Below are positions 9,019 to 18,939 of a stretch of 64,000 nucleotides of DNA, one piece after another. Every line of letters begins with the position of its first letter. Within the stretch, counting starts at the first letter, position 1. The translations under genes and the position numbers were made by a program. Source of the stretch: Anaerolineae bacterium (GTDB lineage: Bacteria > Chloroflexota > Anaerolineae > Promineifilales > Promineifilaceae); the NCBI GenBank assembly GCA_030425205.1, contig JAUIAP010000010.1:124001-188000 (forward strand), read 5' to 3'. Below the pieces are notes generated by a model. That model was not told the DNA's origin and did not search any database. It saw nothing but the letters and a program-made list of their open reading frames with translations.

Positions 9019-10308
9019 ATGACAATGCAAAATATCTTACTGATTGGCAATGGTGGCCGCGAACATGCGCTAGCATGGAAATTGGCACAATCACCACTGA
9101 CAAACAAACTGTATATCGCCCCCGGTAATGCGGGAACGGCACAAGTGGGGGAAAATGTGGCCATTTCGGCCGAAAATCTGCCCGCCCTCCTCTCTTTCGC
9201 CCAAGCAAATGACATCACGCTCACGCTTGTTGGACCTGAAGTTCCGCTCGCAAACGGACTGGTTGATCTGTTTCAGGCCAATGGGCTTGCCGTTTTTGGC
9301 CCCTCACAAGCTGCGGCACAACTTGAATCCTCCAAAGCGTTTTCCAAAGCATTTATGGCGCGGCATGGTATTCCCACCGCCCAATACGCCACCTTCAGCG
9401 AATTTGAAGAGGCCGCTGACTATTTAGAGTCACTGCCAAACGATGCAGTCGTCGTTAAGGCAAGCGGCTTAGCGGCTGGCAAAGGCGTGATCGTCTGCGA
9501 CAACCATGCGCAAGCGTTGCAAGCGTTGGCAGAAATCATGCAAGAAAAGCAGTTTGGTGCTGCGGGGGCTGAAGTTGTGATCGAGGAGCGGCTGATCGGG
9601 GATGAAGTTTCCTTGCTTGCGTTGACCGATGGCAAAACGATTGTGCCACTTGCCCCAGCGCGGGATCACAAGCGCGTTTTTGATAATGATGAAGGCCCCA
9701 ACACGGGCGGTATGGGCGTTTATGCGCCACCGCCTGATTTAGATTCCGATTTCGTGTCGAAAATGATACAAGAGATCTTGCAGAAGACAATCGACGGCAT
9801 GGCAGCGGAAGGCAATCCGTTTGTCGGCGTGTTGTATGCTGGGCTGATGTTGACGGAAAATGGCGTGCAAGTTTTAGAATTTAACTGCCGCTTTGGTGAT
9901 CCAGAGACACAAGTTCTCATGCCGCTCCTCGCATCCGATCTGGTTGAACTGTGCTTGAGTTGTTTGGATGGGACATTATCGGCTGAGAAGGTCCAACTGC
10001 ACCAAGGCGCAGCAGCGGCCGTCGTAATGGCCTCCGCAGGCTACCCCGCCAACTATCCAAAAGGGTTGCCCATTTCTGGCGTGCAGGCGGCTGACATGCT
10101 CCCCAAAACGGTCGTCTTCCACGCGGGCACCGCTGCCAAAGACGAACAGCTCGTCACCAGTGGGGGGCGCGTCCTCGCAGTCAGTGCGCTTGGCGACACA
10201 TTGGATGATGCCATCGACCGCGCCTATGCAGGTATTGATCAAATCAGTTTTGAAGGGGCGCATTATCGGCAGGACATCGGCCGAGTTTCTAACGCTAGTT
10301 TGCAATAA
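9019..10308 (+). CDS. purD: Phosphoribosylamine--glycine ligase (GARS)
   Basis: A 429-residue ATP-grasp enzyme of purine synthesis that joins glycine to 5-phosphoribosylamine (EC 6.3.4.13). N-terminal NILLIGNGGREHALAWKL is the PurD hallmark. ATP-grasp features include VVKASGLAAGKGV, DHKRVFDNDEGPNTGGMG and LEFNCRFGDPETQ. Length is normal. The start may be either ATG 9019 or 9025; neither has a clear ribosome binding site. No other pur genes lie in the window. The acyltransferase gene follows after 26 bases. Confidence 0.95.
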   Translation: MTMQNILLIGNGGREHALAWKLAQSPLTNKLYIAPGNAGTAQVGENVAISAENLPALLSFAQANDITLTLVGPEVPLANGLVDLFQANGLAVFGPSQAAAQLESSKAFSKAFMARHGIPTAQYATFSEFEEAADYLESLPNDAVVVKASGLAAGKGVIVCDNHAQALQALAEIMQEKQFGAAGAEVVIEERLIGDEVSLLALTDGKTIVPLAPARDHKRVFDNDEGPNTGGMGVYAPPPDLDSDFVSKMIQEILQKTIDGMAAEGNPFVGVLYAGLMLTENGVQVLEFNCRFGDPETQVLMPLLASDLVELCLSCLDGTLSAEKVQLHQGAAAAVVMASAGYPANYPKGLPISGVQAADMLPKTVVFHAGTAAKDEQLVTSGGRVLAVSALGDTLDDAIDRAYAGIDQISFEGAHYRQDIGRVSNASLQ

Positions 10309-10334
10309 CCTATGACCTGTAAACGGTTGACTAC

Positions 10335-11261
10335 ATGACAAATCTTCTCCAACGCGCCGACCCCGAACTTATCACCAGCACGCTACTGCGCGACGCGATG
10401 CAGTGGTTTGGGGTGCAAAATGCTCGCTATCGCAAAACGGTTGTTAGAAAGTTCCTCGAATTAACGTTGCCTCAGTTTTCGTCGATTGTAAGTTCCATGG
10501 ACGAAGTTGTCGGGCAATCAGGATTTGTAGCAGGGGTCAATTGGATGTTGCCCCACCTCCAAATGACCGTGACGGGGCATGGCATCGACAATGTCCCGCG
10601 TACTGGCCCTGTTCTGATAGCCTCAAACCATCCTGGCGGGGCAGATTTTCTCGTCATCTTTTCACAAGTGCCGCGTGATGATGTGCGTCTTGTCGCCGCC
10701 GTTGAACAGCTCGATTTACTCCCTAACATCGTCAAACATATCGTCTACACGAGTCGCACGCGGGGCAAAAAGTCGGAGAAAGGGGCCACGACAAAACGGC
10801 TCATTCAAGAGCTTTCGCAAGACCATGTTGTGCTGATCTATCCACGGGGCATTATGGAGCCAGACCCACGCTGGTCGGCTGGTGGACGTGTCAATTTGCA
10901 AGAATGGTCAAACAGTTTTGCGCGATTTGCGGAGAAAGTTCCCGACCTGACAATCGTTCCGACGCTGGTCGCTGGGGCAACCTCGCGGCGGGCCCTGGAT
11001 CAACGCTGGCTGTCAGCCTATCACAGCGAACGGGCGCGGCAGCGAGTCGCCACCTTTATTCAAGTGCTGCTCGGAATGTCGCGGCCGACGGGCTGGGAAG
11101 TAAATCCACACGTTTGGTTTGGTGAGCCTGTGCGGGTAGCGGAATATGGGCTAGAAGAGATTCGGCCGAAAGTTCTCAGCGAGGTCAACCATCTATTTAA
11201 CTACGCTCGTTCTCCCGATTGGCCGTTGCGTCCACGCACAGTTGGCTGGACTAAGAAATAG
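10335..11261 (+). CDS. PlsC-like 1-acylglycerol-3-phosphate acyltransferase family protein
   Basis: A 308-residue protein with the glycerolipid acyltransferase motif H-x4-D at His99-Asp104 (NHPGGAD), followed by the motif III-like segment VLIYPRGIMEP. In the family the first motif is the catalytic dyad that transfers acyl groups to lysophosphatidate or related acceptors at the membrane. The N-terminal 80 residues and the C-terminal 100 are not typical of PlsC itself, and there is no obvious transmembrane anchor, so the acceptor may differ. It follows purD closely on the same strand but no functional link is evident. Confidence 0.75.
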   Translation: MTNLLQRADPELITSTLLRDAMQWFGVQNARYRKTVVRKFLELTLPQFSSIVSSMDEVVGQSGFVAGVNWMLPHLQMTVTGHGIDNVPRTGPVLIASNHPGGADFLVIFSQVPRDDVRLVAAVEQLDLLPNIVKHIVYTSRTRGKKSEKGATTKRLIQELSQDHVVLIYPRGIMEPDPRWSAGGRVNLQEWSNSFARFAEKVPDLTIVPTLVAGATSRRALDQRWLSAYHSERARQRVATFIQVLLGMSRPTGWEVNPHVWFGEPVRVAEYGLEEIRPKVLSEVNHLFNYARSPDWPLRPRTVGWTKK

Positions 11262-11264
11262 AGG

Positions 11265-11294
11265 TTGCTGTTACGGGGATCACTTTGGTATAAT
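11265..11294 (+). promoter_or_regulatory. Promoter of the rpsB-tsf operon
   Basis: TTGCTG at 11265-11270 and TATAAT at 11289-11294 are spaced by 18 bases, and the -10 is preceded by TGG, making an extended -10 (TGnTATAAT). Transcription would start near 11301 and give an rpsB leader of about 165 bases. An inverted repeat TTACCA-AA-TGGTAA at 11303-11316 lies at the expected start point. Confidence 0.6.
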
Positions 11295-11417
11295 CTATCG
11301 GCTTACCAAATGGTAAGAACCCATTGAAAGTTTACGAATCAAACACATACCTTGACTGTGCGGAAGGTGCTTGTCCATGCAAGGGCGAGTCTCGGCACGG
11401 GAAGACGGGTATGGGTG

Positions 11418-11443
11418 TTCGGTCGATAATTGGATCGGCCGAA
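11418..11443 (+). promoter_or_regulatory. Stem-loop in the rpsB leader containing TCGGCCGA
   Basis: TTCGGTCGAT (11418-11427) pairs with ATCGGCCGAA (11434-11443) with one G-U pair around a 6-base loop. It ends about ten bases before the AGGAG ribosome binding site of rpsB. In many bacteria S2 represses its own operon through the leader; whether this hairpin takes part is inference. Confidence 0.45.
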
Positions 11444-11464
11444 AACAAACCATAGGAGCATTAA

Positions 11465-12295
11465 ATGGCTGTTGTATCAATGAAAGCCCTGTTAGAAACA
11501 GGCGTACATTTCGGACACCGCACACGTCGTTGGCACCCGAAGATGAAACCATACATCTTCACGGAGCGTAACGGCATCCATATTCTCGATCTGCAACAAA
11601 CAATCGTTATCCTGCACGACGTTTACGCAATGGTGCGTGATACCGTCGCTGAGGGTGGCAAGGTTATGTTTGTTGGCACGAAGCGACAGGCACAAGACAT
11701 CGTAGAGCAAGAAGCACTGCGTTGTGGCATGCCATATGTCAACCAACGTTGGTTGGGTGGCACGCTGACCAACTGGGCAACTATCAAGACACGCATCGAG
11801 CATCTCGATCAGCTTGAGAAGCGACGTAATGCGGGTGAATTTGAAGGGTTGAAAAAGAACGAGCGACTGATGATCGACCGTGAGATCGACCGTTTGTTGC
11901 TGCGTATTGGCGGTATCCGCACGTTGAAAGATGTGCCAGACTTGATGTTTGTCATCGACGTGAGCAACGAAGAGACCGCCGTAAAGGAAGCTAATACGAT
12001 CGGCGTGCCAGTCATTGCCATGGTCGATAGTAATGTCAATCCTGACCCTGTCGATTATGTGATTCCATCAAATGATGACGCAATTCGCGCCATTAAGCTG
12101 ATCGTTGGCAAAATGGCCGATGCGGCAATTGAAGGGGCGAACATGCGGAAAGATGGACAGGAAGTGGAGGCAGCGGCAAACGTTGAATCCTACACCTACC
12201 GTGAAGACCGCCGCGACCTACACGAAGCGAGTGATGATGAACTACTTGGCTCATCGACACTCTCAAAAATCGCAGCAGAATCGAGCAGCGAGTAA
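11465..12295 (+). CDS. rpsB: 30S ribosomal protein S2
   Basis: A 276-residue protein with all S2 hallmarks: [27 protein letters not shown] at the N-terminus, [10 protein letters not shown], and the [11 protein letters not shown] segment. The C-terminal 40 residues are an acidic, glutamate-rich extension beyond the conserved core. AGGAG lies just upstream of the ATG. It is the first gene of the rpsB-tsf operon, separated from tsf by an attenuator-like hairpin. No TCGGCCGA lies inside the gene although copies flank it at 11435 and 12338. Confidence 0.97.
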   Translation: MAVVSMKALLETGVHFGHRTRRWHPKMKPYIFTERNGIHILDLQQTIVILHDVYAMVRDTVAEGGKVMFVGTKRQAQDIVEQEALRCGMPYVNQRWLGGTLTNWATIKTRIEHLDQLEKRRNAGEFEGLKKNERLMIDREIDRLLLRIGGIRTLKDVPDLMFVIDVSNEETAVKEANTIGVPVIAMVDSNVNPDPVDYVIPSNDDAIRAIKLIVGKMADAAIEGANMRKDGQEVEAAANVESYTYREDRRDLHEASDDELLGSSTLSKIAAESSSE

Positions 12296-12323
12296 CCGAA
12301 CATTTACGAACGAGAAGATTATG

Positions 12324-12362
12324 GGTATTGGTTCGGTTCGGCCGAATTGATACCTTTTTTTT
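12324..12362 (+). terminator. Attenuator between rpsB and tsf
   Basis: A 13-bp stem (12324-12336 with 12342-12354, three G-U wobbles) with a 5-base loop TTCGG runs straight into eight T residues (12355-12362). This is an intrinsic terminator inside the operon and should lower tsf relative to rpsB. TCGGCCGA (12338-12345) forms the loop and the start of the descending arm. A second small perfect hairpin, ACGGAAG/CTTCCGT (12369-12385), follows directly before the tsf ribosome binding site. Confidence 0.75.
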
Positions 12363-12405
12363 GCAAAGACGGAAGTTGCTTCCGTGTTAGTTAGGAGATT
12401 TTCCG

Positions 12406-12999
12406 ATGAAAGTAACAGCTCAAATGGTGAAAGAGCTACGTGAGATGACTGGCGCAGGCATTCTTGATGCCAAGAAAGCCCTCGATGCCTCTGGTGGGGA
12501 TATGGACGCAGCTAAGACCGCACTCCGCGAAAAAGGATTGGCCAAAGCTGAAAAGAAGGCCAGCCGCGACGCGAAAGAGGGTGTTGTTGAAATGTATGCC
12601 CATCCCGGTGGCCAAGTCGGCGTGATGGTTGAAATCAACTGCGAGACTGACTTTGTGGCACGCAATGAAATGTTCCAACAGTTGGCACACGACATCGCCC
12701 TCCAAATTGCGGCAATGAATCCACGCTACCTGCAAAAGGATGATGTGGCGCAGGAAGATTTGGACAAAGAGCGCGAAATTTTGACCAACTTGACGCTACA
12801 AGAGGGCAAGCCAGAAAATATTGTCCAACGCATCGTTGACGGACGCATGAGCAAGTTCTACTCAGATTATGTATTACTTGACATGCCTTTCGTAAAAGAT
12901 GAAAAGAAAACTATCGGCCAAATGGTGACGGACGCGGTCGCAACGCTCGGCGAGAATATCGTCGTGCGAAGATTCGCACGTTATGAATTGGGTGGATAA
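12406..12999 (+). CDS. tsf: Elongation factor Ts
   Basis: The 197-residue product is the short EF-Ts form, as in Thermus and many Chloroflexota; the E. coli protein has about 283 residues. It carries the N-terminal UBA-like region (VKELREMTGAGILDAKKAL), the nucleotide-exchange segment around VEINCETDFVARN, and a C-terminal segment. It catalyses GDP release from EF-Tu. TTAGGAG sits about eight bases before the ATG. A strong terminator begins at its stop codon. Confidence 0.96.
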   Translation: MKVTAQMVKELREMTGAGILDAKKALDASGGDMDAAKTALREKGLAKAEKKASRDAKEGVVEMYAHPGGQVGVMVEINCETDFVARNEMFQQLAHDIALQIAAMNPRYLQKDDVAQEDLDKEREILTNLTLQEGKPENIVQRIVDGRMSKFYSDYVLLDMPFVKDEKKTIGQMVTDAVATLGENIVVRRFARYELGG

Positions 13000-13030
13000 A
13001 AAAAGGCGGGTCGCATGACCCGCCTTTTTT
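12998..13030 (+). terminator. Rho-independent terminator of the rpsB-tsf operon
   Basis: GGCGGGTC (13005-13012) pairs with GACCCGCC (13017-13024) around a 4-base loop, with an A run before and six T after. It overlaps the tsf stop codon and works in principle in both directions. Confidence 0.92.
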
Positions 13031-13056
13031 GTATGTATGTCCGACCGAAGAAGTGA

Positions 13057-13887
<831 letters not shown>

Positions 13888-13974
13888 AAATGCATTCGGT
13901 ATTTGGGTGGTCTAGATTGTGTATAACATGATGCGAAATCAATTTTGTAAGTGTTTTAATTTAGCTCCACTCAG

Positions 13975-14084
13975 TACAGTATAAAGTACAATTCATGGCG
14001 TTGTCATTCCCGCCTGCGCGGGAATCCAGAGAAAAGAATGGATACCTGCCTTCGCAGGTATGACAGGACTTACTTTACGGTGCA
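13975..14084. repeat. MITE-like element, copy B
   Basis: A 110-bp copy between pyrH and frr. The right end TTACTTTACGGTGCA (14070-14084) is identical to copy A; the left end at 13975 is slightly diverged. It is flanked by the perfect 5-bp direct repeat CTCAG (13970-13974 and 14085-14089). It contains the GTCATTCCCGC and ACCTGCCTTCGCAGGT arms. Its right end lies 45 bases before the frr start codon, inside the ancestral pyrH-frr spacer. Confidence 0.87.
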
Positions 14085-14128
14085 CTCAGATAACTAGAAA
14101 GTTAAAATGTCACATTGCGAGGTAAACG

Positions 14129-14686
14129 ATGGTCAACGAATTTTTAGATGATGGCAAACAACGGATGGAAGGCGCAATCACCGCGCTTGAGTCAGATATG
14201 GATGGCTACCGAACTGGGCGCGCCTCTCCTCGTCTGCTCGATCAGGTGACGGTTGAGCTTTATGGCGCCGAGCTGAACATGAATCAGGTTGCGGTCGTTT
14301 CTGTGCCAGAGCCACAACAGTTAGCAATTCGGCCGTTTGATATCAACACGCTTGGTGCCATCGAACGCGCTATCATGAAATCAGATTTGGGGTTAAATCC
14401 GAATAATGATGGCAAGATTATTCGCCTCAATATGCCGCGCTTGACAGAGCAACGACGTCACGATCTGAGCCGTTTGGTTAAAAAGCGTGTAGAAGAGGGT
14501 AAGGTGTCCGTGCGCAACGTGCGGCGTGACGTCATGAATGACCTACGCGAGTTGGAAAACGAGAAGATGATCACCGAAGATGATTATCATCGCGCGATGG
14601 ATCAGTTGCAAAAGTTAACCGACAAATACACGGAGAGCATTGACGAAAAGGGCAAAGAGAAAATCGAAGAGATTATGGAAGTGTAG
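14129..14686 (+). CDS. frr: Ribosome recycling factor
   Basis: The 185-residue product is a normal-length RRF: VNEFLDDGKQRMEGAITALESDMDGYRTGRASPRLLDQV, then the beta-rich domain II (AELNMNQVAVVSVPEPQQLAIRPFD) and the long C-terminal helix with RLVKKRVEEGKVSVRNVRRD. With EF-G it splits post-termination ribosomes. GAGG lies about ten bases before the ATG. Confidence 0.96.
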   Translation: MVNEFLDDGKQRMEGAITALESDMDGYRTGRASPRLLDQVTVELYGAELNMNQVAVVSVPEPQQLAIRPFDINTLGAIERAIMKSDLGLNPNNDGKIIRLNMPRLTEQRRHDLSRLVKKRVEEGKVSVRNVRRDVMNDLRELENEKMITEDDYHRAMDQLQKLTDKYTESIDEKGKEKIEEIMEV

Positions 14687-14768
14687 TATCGGATAGCAAC
14701 TGTTACAGTGTCGAGATCGCTGAGTATCCGATTCACAAAGGTTAACAGTCATTTCAGTAGCAACAAAT

Positions 14769-15521
14769 ATGGTCAACGGAAAAATGCCACCTCTATCGGA
14801 ACTTAGTGTGCCACAACATGTCGCCATCATCATGGATGGGAATGGGCGTTGGGCAAAACAGCGTGGCTTGCCACGTCAAGCTGGGCATCGAGCAGGGGCA
14901 GAAAATCTACGGCGCGTCATCAACGCAGCTGTGGAGTTTGGCATTCCGATATTGACCATCTATGCGTTTTCGACGGAGAATTGGGATCGGCCGAAATTAG
15001 AAGTCCGCGCCTTGATGAAAATTTTTGCGCGGGTGCTCAACCAAGAAGTGTACGAACTGCATGAACAAGGGGTCTGCATTCACCACATTGGAGAGTTGGA
15101 AGGTGTCGATCCCAAACTGAGCGCGGGCGTGCGCAATGCGATTGAGTTGACCAAAGATAACAAACGACTCATCCTCAATGTCGCGTTTAACTATGGTGGG
15201 CGACGCGAAATCCTGCATGCGGTGCGTCGCATGTTGGAAGATAATTTGCCGCCCGAACAGCTCGATGAGCAGACGTTTGACTCCTACCTGTTTACCAACG
15301 GCCTCCCTGATCCCGATCTAGTTATCCGCACCAGTGGCGAGTTACGAATCAGCAACTTCTTGATTTGGCAAGCGGCTTACGCCGAATTTTACCCCACCCC
15401 AACATACTGGCCCGATTTTGACCGCGATGAGCTTTACAAGGCGTTGGTTGACTATTCGTCGCGGAATCGTCGTTTCGGCCGAACTGATGCCCAAATTGCG
15501 TCGCAGGCAACCCTCCCATAA
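14769..15521 (+). CDS. uppS: Isoprenyl transferase (undecaprenyl diphosphate synthase)
   Basis: A 250-residue cis-prenyltransferase. HVAIIMDGNGRWAKQRGLPR holds the catalytic Asp23; later FSTENWDRP, LNVAFNYGGRREI and the C-terminal DLVIRTSGELRISNFLIWQAAYAEFY match UppS. It makes the C55 lipid carrier for cell-wall and glycan synthesis. Its TAA stop overlaps the cdsA ATG by one base (TAATG), so the two are coupled. Confidence 0.95.
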   Translation: MVNGKMPPLSELSVPQHVAIIMDGNGRWAKQRGLPRQAGHRAGAENLRRVINAAVEFGIPILTIYAFSTENWDRPKLEVRALMKIFARVLNQEVYELHEQGVCIHHIGELEGVDPKLSAGVRNAIELTKDNKRLILNVAFNYGGRREILHAVRRMLEDNLPPEQLDEQTFDSYLFTNGLPDPDLVIRTSGELRISNFLIWQAAYAEFYPTPTYWPDFDRDELYKALVDYSSRNRRFGRTDAQIASQATLP

Positions 15522-16369
15522 TGTTTTCATCGTCTTTGGTTCAACGCGCGCTCACCCTTCTGACACTCGGCCCATTTGCATTGTTTATCCTTTATTTGGG
15601 CGGCTGGTTTTTTTTTGTTCCCCTCGCCATTTTTCTTCTTCTCGCCACAACTGAATATGCGATCATGGTTGAGGCGATGGGTTTTCGCTCACCGCGCTGG
15701 TTGTTGACAGGCTTGGTCGGCGTACTCTTGCTGGTCGCGCAAATTTTCGGCCGAACTTCAATTCCGTTTGGGCTCGCCTTTTTCGGTGGATTGCTTATTG
15801 GCTTTGGGAATGCGCTCTGGCGTTATGAGCAGAGACGTGAACGCGTTTCGGCCGATCTATTCGTTTTTGTGACAGGCTTTGTCCTGCTCGGCTGGCTCGG
15901 CAGCCATCTCGTCTTGCTGCGCAATATCGACCCCACACGCGGCTCCGAATTCTGGGAGTGGTCGGTGGTGACGATTGTCGCAACGTGGGCAGCCGATACG
16001 TTTGCCTATTTGGTTGGCAGCTATGTGGCGGGTCGCGGTATTTTCGGCCGACATGCACTTACACCACGTCTCAGCCCCAACAAAAGCGTTGAGGGCTATC
16101 TGGGCGGCATCGTCTTGGGAACGCTGCTGACAACCGCTGTCAGCTACTTTCTATTCGATTTGCCGATACCTATCGTCGTTGGGCTTGCATTGCTCTGCAC
16201 GGCAGGTGGCACGTTAGGCGACCTCGTTATATCACTGCTCAAACGGGAGTCGGGCATCAAAGATTCTGGCAATCTCTTTCCCGGTCATGGGGGTGCGCTT
16301 GACCGGGCCGACAGCATCATCTGGACCGTTGCCTTCGCCTACTACTTTCTCAGCCTCGTCGTTCAATAA
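15521..16369 (+). CDS. cdsA: Phosphatidate cytidylyltransferase
   Basis: A 282-residue membrane protein with about eight hydrophobic segments. The C-terminal signature SLLKRESGIKDSGNLFPGHGGALDRADS is the CDP-diglyceride synthase motif. It converts phosphatidate and CTP to CDP-diacylglycerol (EC 2.7.7.41). Translationally coupled to uppS. It carries three TCGGCCGA copies in 300 bases (15747, 15848, 16044), a local high density; two encode Phe-Gly-Arg and one Ser-Ala-Asp. Confidence 0.95.
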   Translation: MFSSSLVQRALTLLTLGPFALFILYLGGWFFFVPLAIFLLLATTEYAIMVEAMGFRSPRWLLTGLVGVLLLVAQIFGRTSIPFGLAFFGGLLIGFGNALWRYEQRRERVSADLFVFVTGFVLLGWLGSHLVLLRNIDPTRGSEFWEWSVVTIVATWAADTFAYLVGSYVAGRGIFGRHALTPRLSPNKSVEGYLGGIVLGTLLTTAVSYFLFDLPIPIVVGLALLCTAGGTLGDLVISLLKRESGIKDSGNLFPGHGGALDRADSIIWTVAFAYYFLSLVVQ

Positions 16370-16413
16370 ACTCAAAATGTCGGCAGACGAGAATCTTCTC
16401 TGGCACGCCGAAG

Positions 16414-16444
16414 AATGGATACCTGCCTTCGCAGGTATGACAGA
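16414..16444. repeat. Fragment of MITE-like element
   Basis: The right-hand hairpin arm of the MITE family (GGATACCTGCCTTCGCAGGTAT plus GACAG) is present without either terminal inverted repeat and without the GTCATTCCCGC arm. It lies between the convergent cdsA and sensor kinase genes and may act as a terminator hairpin there. Remnant or independent hairpin. Confidence 0.6.
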
Positions 16445-16498
16445 TTCTTTTCCAGAGAGTCTGAGTAGTTACGATCCCTCTTGCTTTCATTCCGTGCA

Positions 16499-18832
16499 TT
16501 ACTCAGCAAAAAGATCGTAGATGGGGAACTGTAATTCAAAACAGTGAGAGCTATCGTTTGAATAGAAGCTGACGGATGCACCGTGAAGTGCCATGTACTC
16601 CTCAAAGATAAGGAGGTTATTGCTATGGGGAAGGGTGGAAGGAGGCGTATTGTCGCTGAGGTAGGCCGTGATTTGGTGTTTTTCGGCCGATTCCAACCCC
16701 GACTTCTCCACCTTCAACTGACAGCTAATCATCTCCCCCGCCTCACGTAATTGAACCGTAATCTCGCCGTCAACGCTCCATGCAACATTGGCCCGTAACC
16801 ACTGGGTGAATGCGCTGACCAACTGTTTGCGTTGTCCCTTAACAGGGGGTAGAAAACGGGGGCGGTCGAGTTGAATGTGCGGATCAACGGTCAAAAATTG
16901 TTGAAACCAATCCTTTTGATCACCCACAATCTCAATCGCCTCGACCCATAAATAATCAAAACTGTCGATCATGCGAGCGCGTTTCGTAAAGTTACGCCGT
17001 GCGACCCCAGAGCGCAACTCGACCAGTTGCGACGCATCTTCGACCAGTTCAGAAATCTGACGACTGGTTGCCTGAATGTTGAGCAGTTGGGTTCGCAAAC
17101 TCGCCACATTTTGACTATCTTCGAGTGCCGCTGGATCGACCAGCGGTTGCAACGCATTCGATTGTGCCGTCAATGTCATGAGTGAACTGAGTAGATCGAG
17201 ATCAATTGCGCCGATCACGCCTTTTTTCAGCTGGTCAAATTCGCGCTGTCTTGCCTCTGATTTTTGGAAGTGCCGTTCAAGTCGGGTTTGAACCAGATCG
17301 AGCAGGTAGTCGCTATCATACGGTTTCGTGATGTACTGATCGGCGCCAGCGACGCGACCACGATGGACATCTGGACGACTTCCGTGCGCGGTCAGCATGA
17401 TGAAGGGGATGTCTGCCCAGCGGTCATCATTGCGCGTTTGTTCGAGCAATCCATATCCATCCATGACGGGCATGCGCAAATCTGAGATGATCAAATCGGG
17501 ATGTTCCTGCTCCAAAATAGCAAGGGCTTGTTGACCATTGGCAGCGGTCAAACAGCGATAAGGATGTTCGATCGAGCCATACGTCAACAGATCATGCAAT
17601 CCTTCCAGCAAAAATTGTTCGTCCTCAACAATCAAAATGGTGGCTGGATTCTCGTTTGGTGCCTCAATTACTCCACATTCGTCATCGCAATCGCTGGTTT
17701 TGGGAAGGCGAATGACGACAGCCGCGCCGCGATTCTCGCTGCCTGATAGCGTCAGCGTTCCCCCATGCGCGCGAACGATTTCACGCGCAATGGTGAGACC
17801 AAGCCCAGCCCCCTGTTGCTCATATTTGCTGCGGTTATGTTGATAGAAGAGGTCGAATAGCTGCTCGCTAAGATGCTGTGGGAAGCCAACCCCATTGTCG
17901 CGGATGTGGATTTGGAGGTGATTGTCGGCTTCTTCGGCCGAAATTCGCACCGCCCCACCGTTTGCCGCTTTTGTAAACTTGATCGCATTGTCGATGATGC
18001 GTTCAAACAGCTCGCGCAAACTGTCAGCATCCGCACATAACGTGAGATCGAGTCGGCGCGGGCGATAGTAAAGCGTGACCCCATAGTCTGCCGCCTCAGA
18101 CTGTTTGTCGGCAATCACCGCCTCCAAGATGGCAAGCGGGTTTTCTAGGTTACGCAAGTTGCGCTGTAGCTGCTCGCAATAGTCACCAGAGAGACAGTCA
18201 ACGGCACGCAATAGGTCGGAAACAAGCTGTCCCATTCGCTGTGAGCCACGCTGCAATCCAACAAGATGGTCGCTAAGTTCGTCCATCTTTTCGGCCGAAA
18301 CATCCGTATACAGAAATTCCATGTTGGCGACGATAAACGTCAGCGGGGTGCGGAACTCATGCTGCAGGCGTCGTGAAAGTTCTGATTTGAACTGGTTGAT
18401 ATTTTCTGAATGTTTGTCCTGCGTCAGCAATGTTTGTGAGAGTTGGCTTTCTACCAGATCGATCAACTCTCCTCCGTCGAACGGTTTGGTCAGATAGAGT
18501 TCAACGCCCTTGAGCAACCCGTCGTATATTTGCTGTTGCATCGTGCGCGCCGTCAGAAAAATGAACGGGATATGAAGCCATTCTGGATTGCTGCGGACGC
18601 GCTCCAAAAAACCAAACCCATCGAGTTTGGGCATGGCGATGTCGGAAATAATCAGATCGGGGGTCTGCTCGGCAATGACCCGCAGCGCATCCTCACCATT
18701 TGTCGCTTGTAAAACGGAAATGTCAAATTGATCGGCGCCAATTTCCAGCAACTCAACAATGCCCGCCAAAATATTGGGGTCATCTTCAACAGATAATACG
18801 GTGACAGTGCGACGTTCTAGTGATACTTCCAT
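16499..18832 (-). CDS. Hybrid sensor histidine kinase, REC-HK-REC plus degenerate kinase-like tail
   Basis: A 777-residue soluble signalling protein. Residues 10-130 are a receiver domain (Asp64, Thr94, Lys116). Residues 145-215 hold the HisKA dimerisation helix with His158 in HEFRTPL. Residues 260-378 are the ATPase domain (Asn282, DNGVGF, GAGLGLT). Residues 398-520 are a second receiver (Asp451, Thr481, Lys503). The last 250 residues look like a second kinase module: a helical pair followed by an alpha/beta region, but without a phospho-acceptor His or N box. No transmembrane segment and no neighbouring response regulator. An internal phosphorelay is likely; signal and output unknown. Confidence 0.88.
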   Translation of the reverse strand: MEVSLERRTVTVLSVEDDPNILAGIVELLEIGADQFDISVLQATNGEDALRVIAEQTPDLIISDIAMPKLDGFGFLERVRSNPEWLHIPFIFLTARTMQQQIYDGLLKGVELYLTKPFDGGELIDLVESQLSQTLLTQDKHSENINQFKSELSRRLQHEFRTPLTFIVANMEFLYTDVSAEKMDELSDHLVGLQRGSQRMGQLVSDLLRAVDCLSGDYCEQLQRNLRNLENPLAILEAVIADKQSEAADYGVTLYYRPRRLDLTLCADADSLRELFERIIDNAIKFTKAANGGAVRISAEEADNHLQIHIRDNGVGFPQHLSEQLFDLFYQHNRSKYEQQGAGLGLTIAREIVRAHGGTLTLSGSENRGAAVVIRLPKTSDCDDECGVIEAPNENPATILIVEDEQFLLEGLHDLLTYGSIEHPYRCLTAANGQQALAILEQEHPDLIISDLRMPVMDGYGLLEQTRNDDRWADIPFIMLTAHGSRPDVHRGRVAGADQYITKPYDSDYLLDLVQTRLERHFQKSEARQREFDQLKKGVIGAIDLDLLSSLMTLTAQSNALQPLVDPAALEDSQNVASLRTQLLNIQATSRQISELVEDASQLVELRSGVARRNFTKRARMIDSFDYLWVEAIEIVGDQKDWFQQFLTVDPHIQLDRPRFLPPVKGQRKQLVSAFTQWLRANVAWSVDGEITVQLREAGEMISCQLKVEKSGLESAEKHQITAYLSDNTPPSTLPHSNNLLIFEEYMALHGASVSFYSNDSSHCFELQFPIYDLFAE

Positions 18833-18927
18833 AATCCAAGCGATAAATTAAATGATTCCTCTAAGAGTATAACAGTTGAATAAGGCGGATTGCTGACCCA
18901 TTGGTACTAGCAGGGGAAAAGATGGCG

Positions 18928-18933
18928 TAAAAT
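18928..18933 (+). promoter_or_regulatory. -10 element of a probable leaderless transcript
   Basis: TAAAAT at 18928-18933 ends six bases before the ATG at 18940, with no ribosome binding site between. Spacing fits transcription starting at the start codon. Confidence 0.4.
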
Positions 18934-18939
18934 TGCGCT

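Noticed and set aside
16379..16460. A fifth full MITE copy after cdsA
   Set aside because: Only the second hairpin arm is present; neither terminal repeat nor a target duplication could be found, so it is listed as a fragment.
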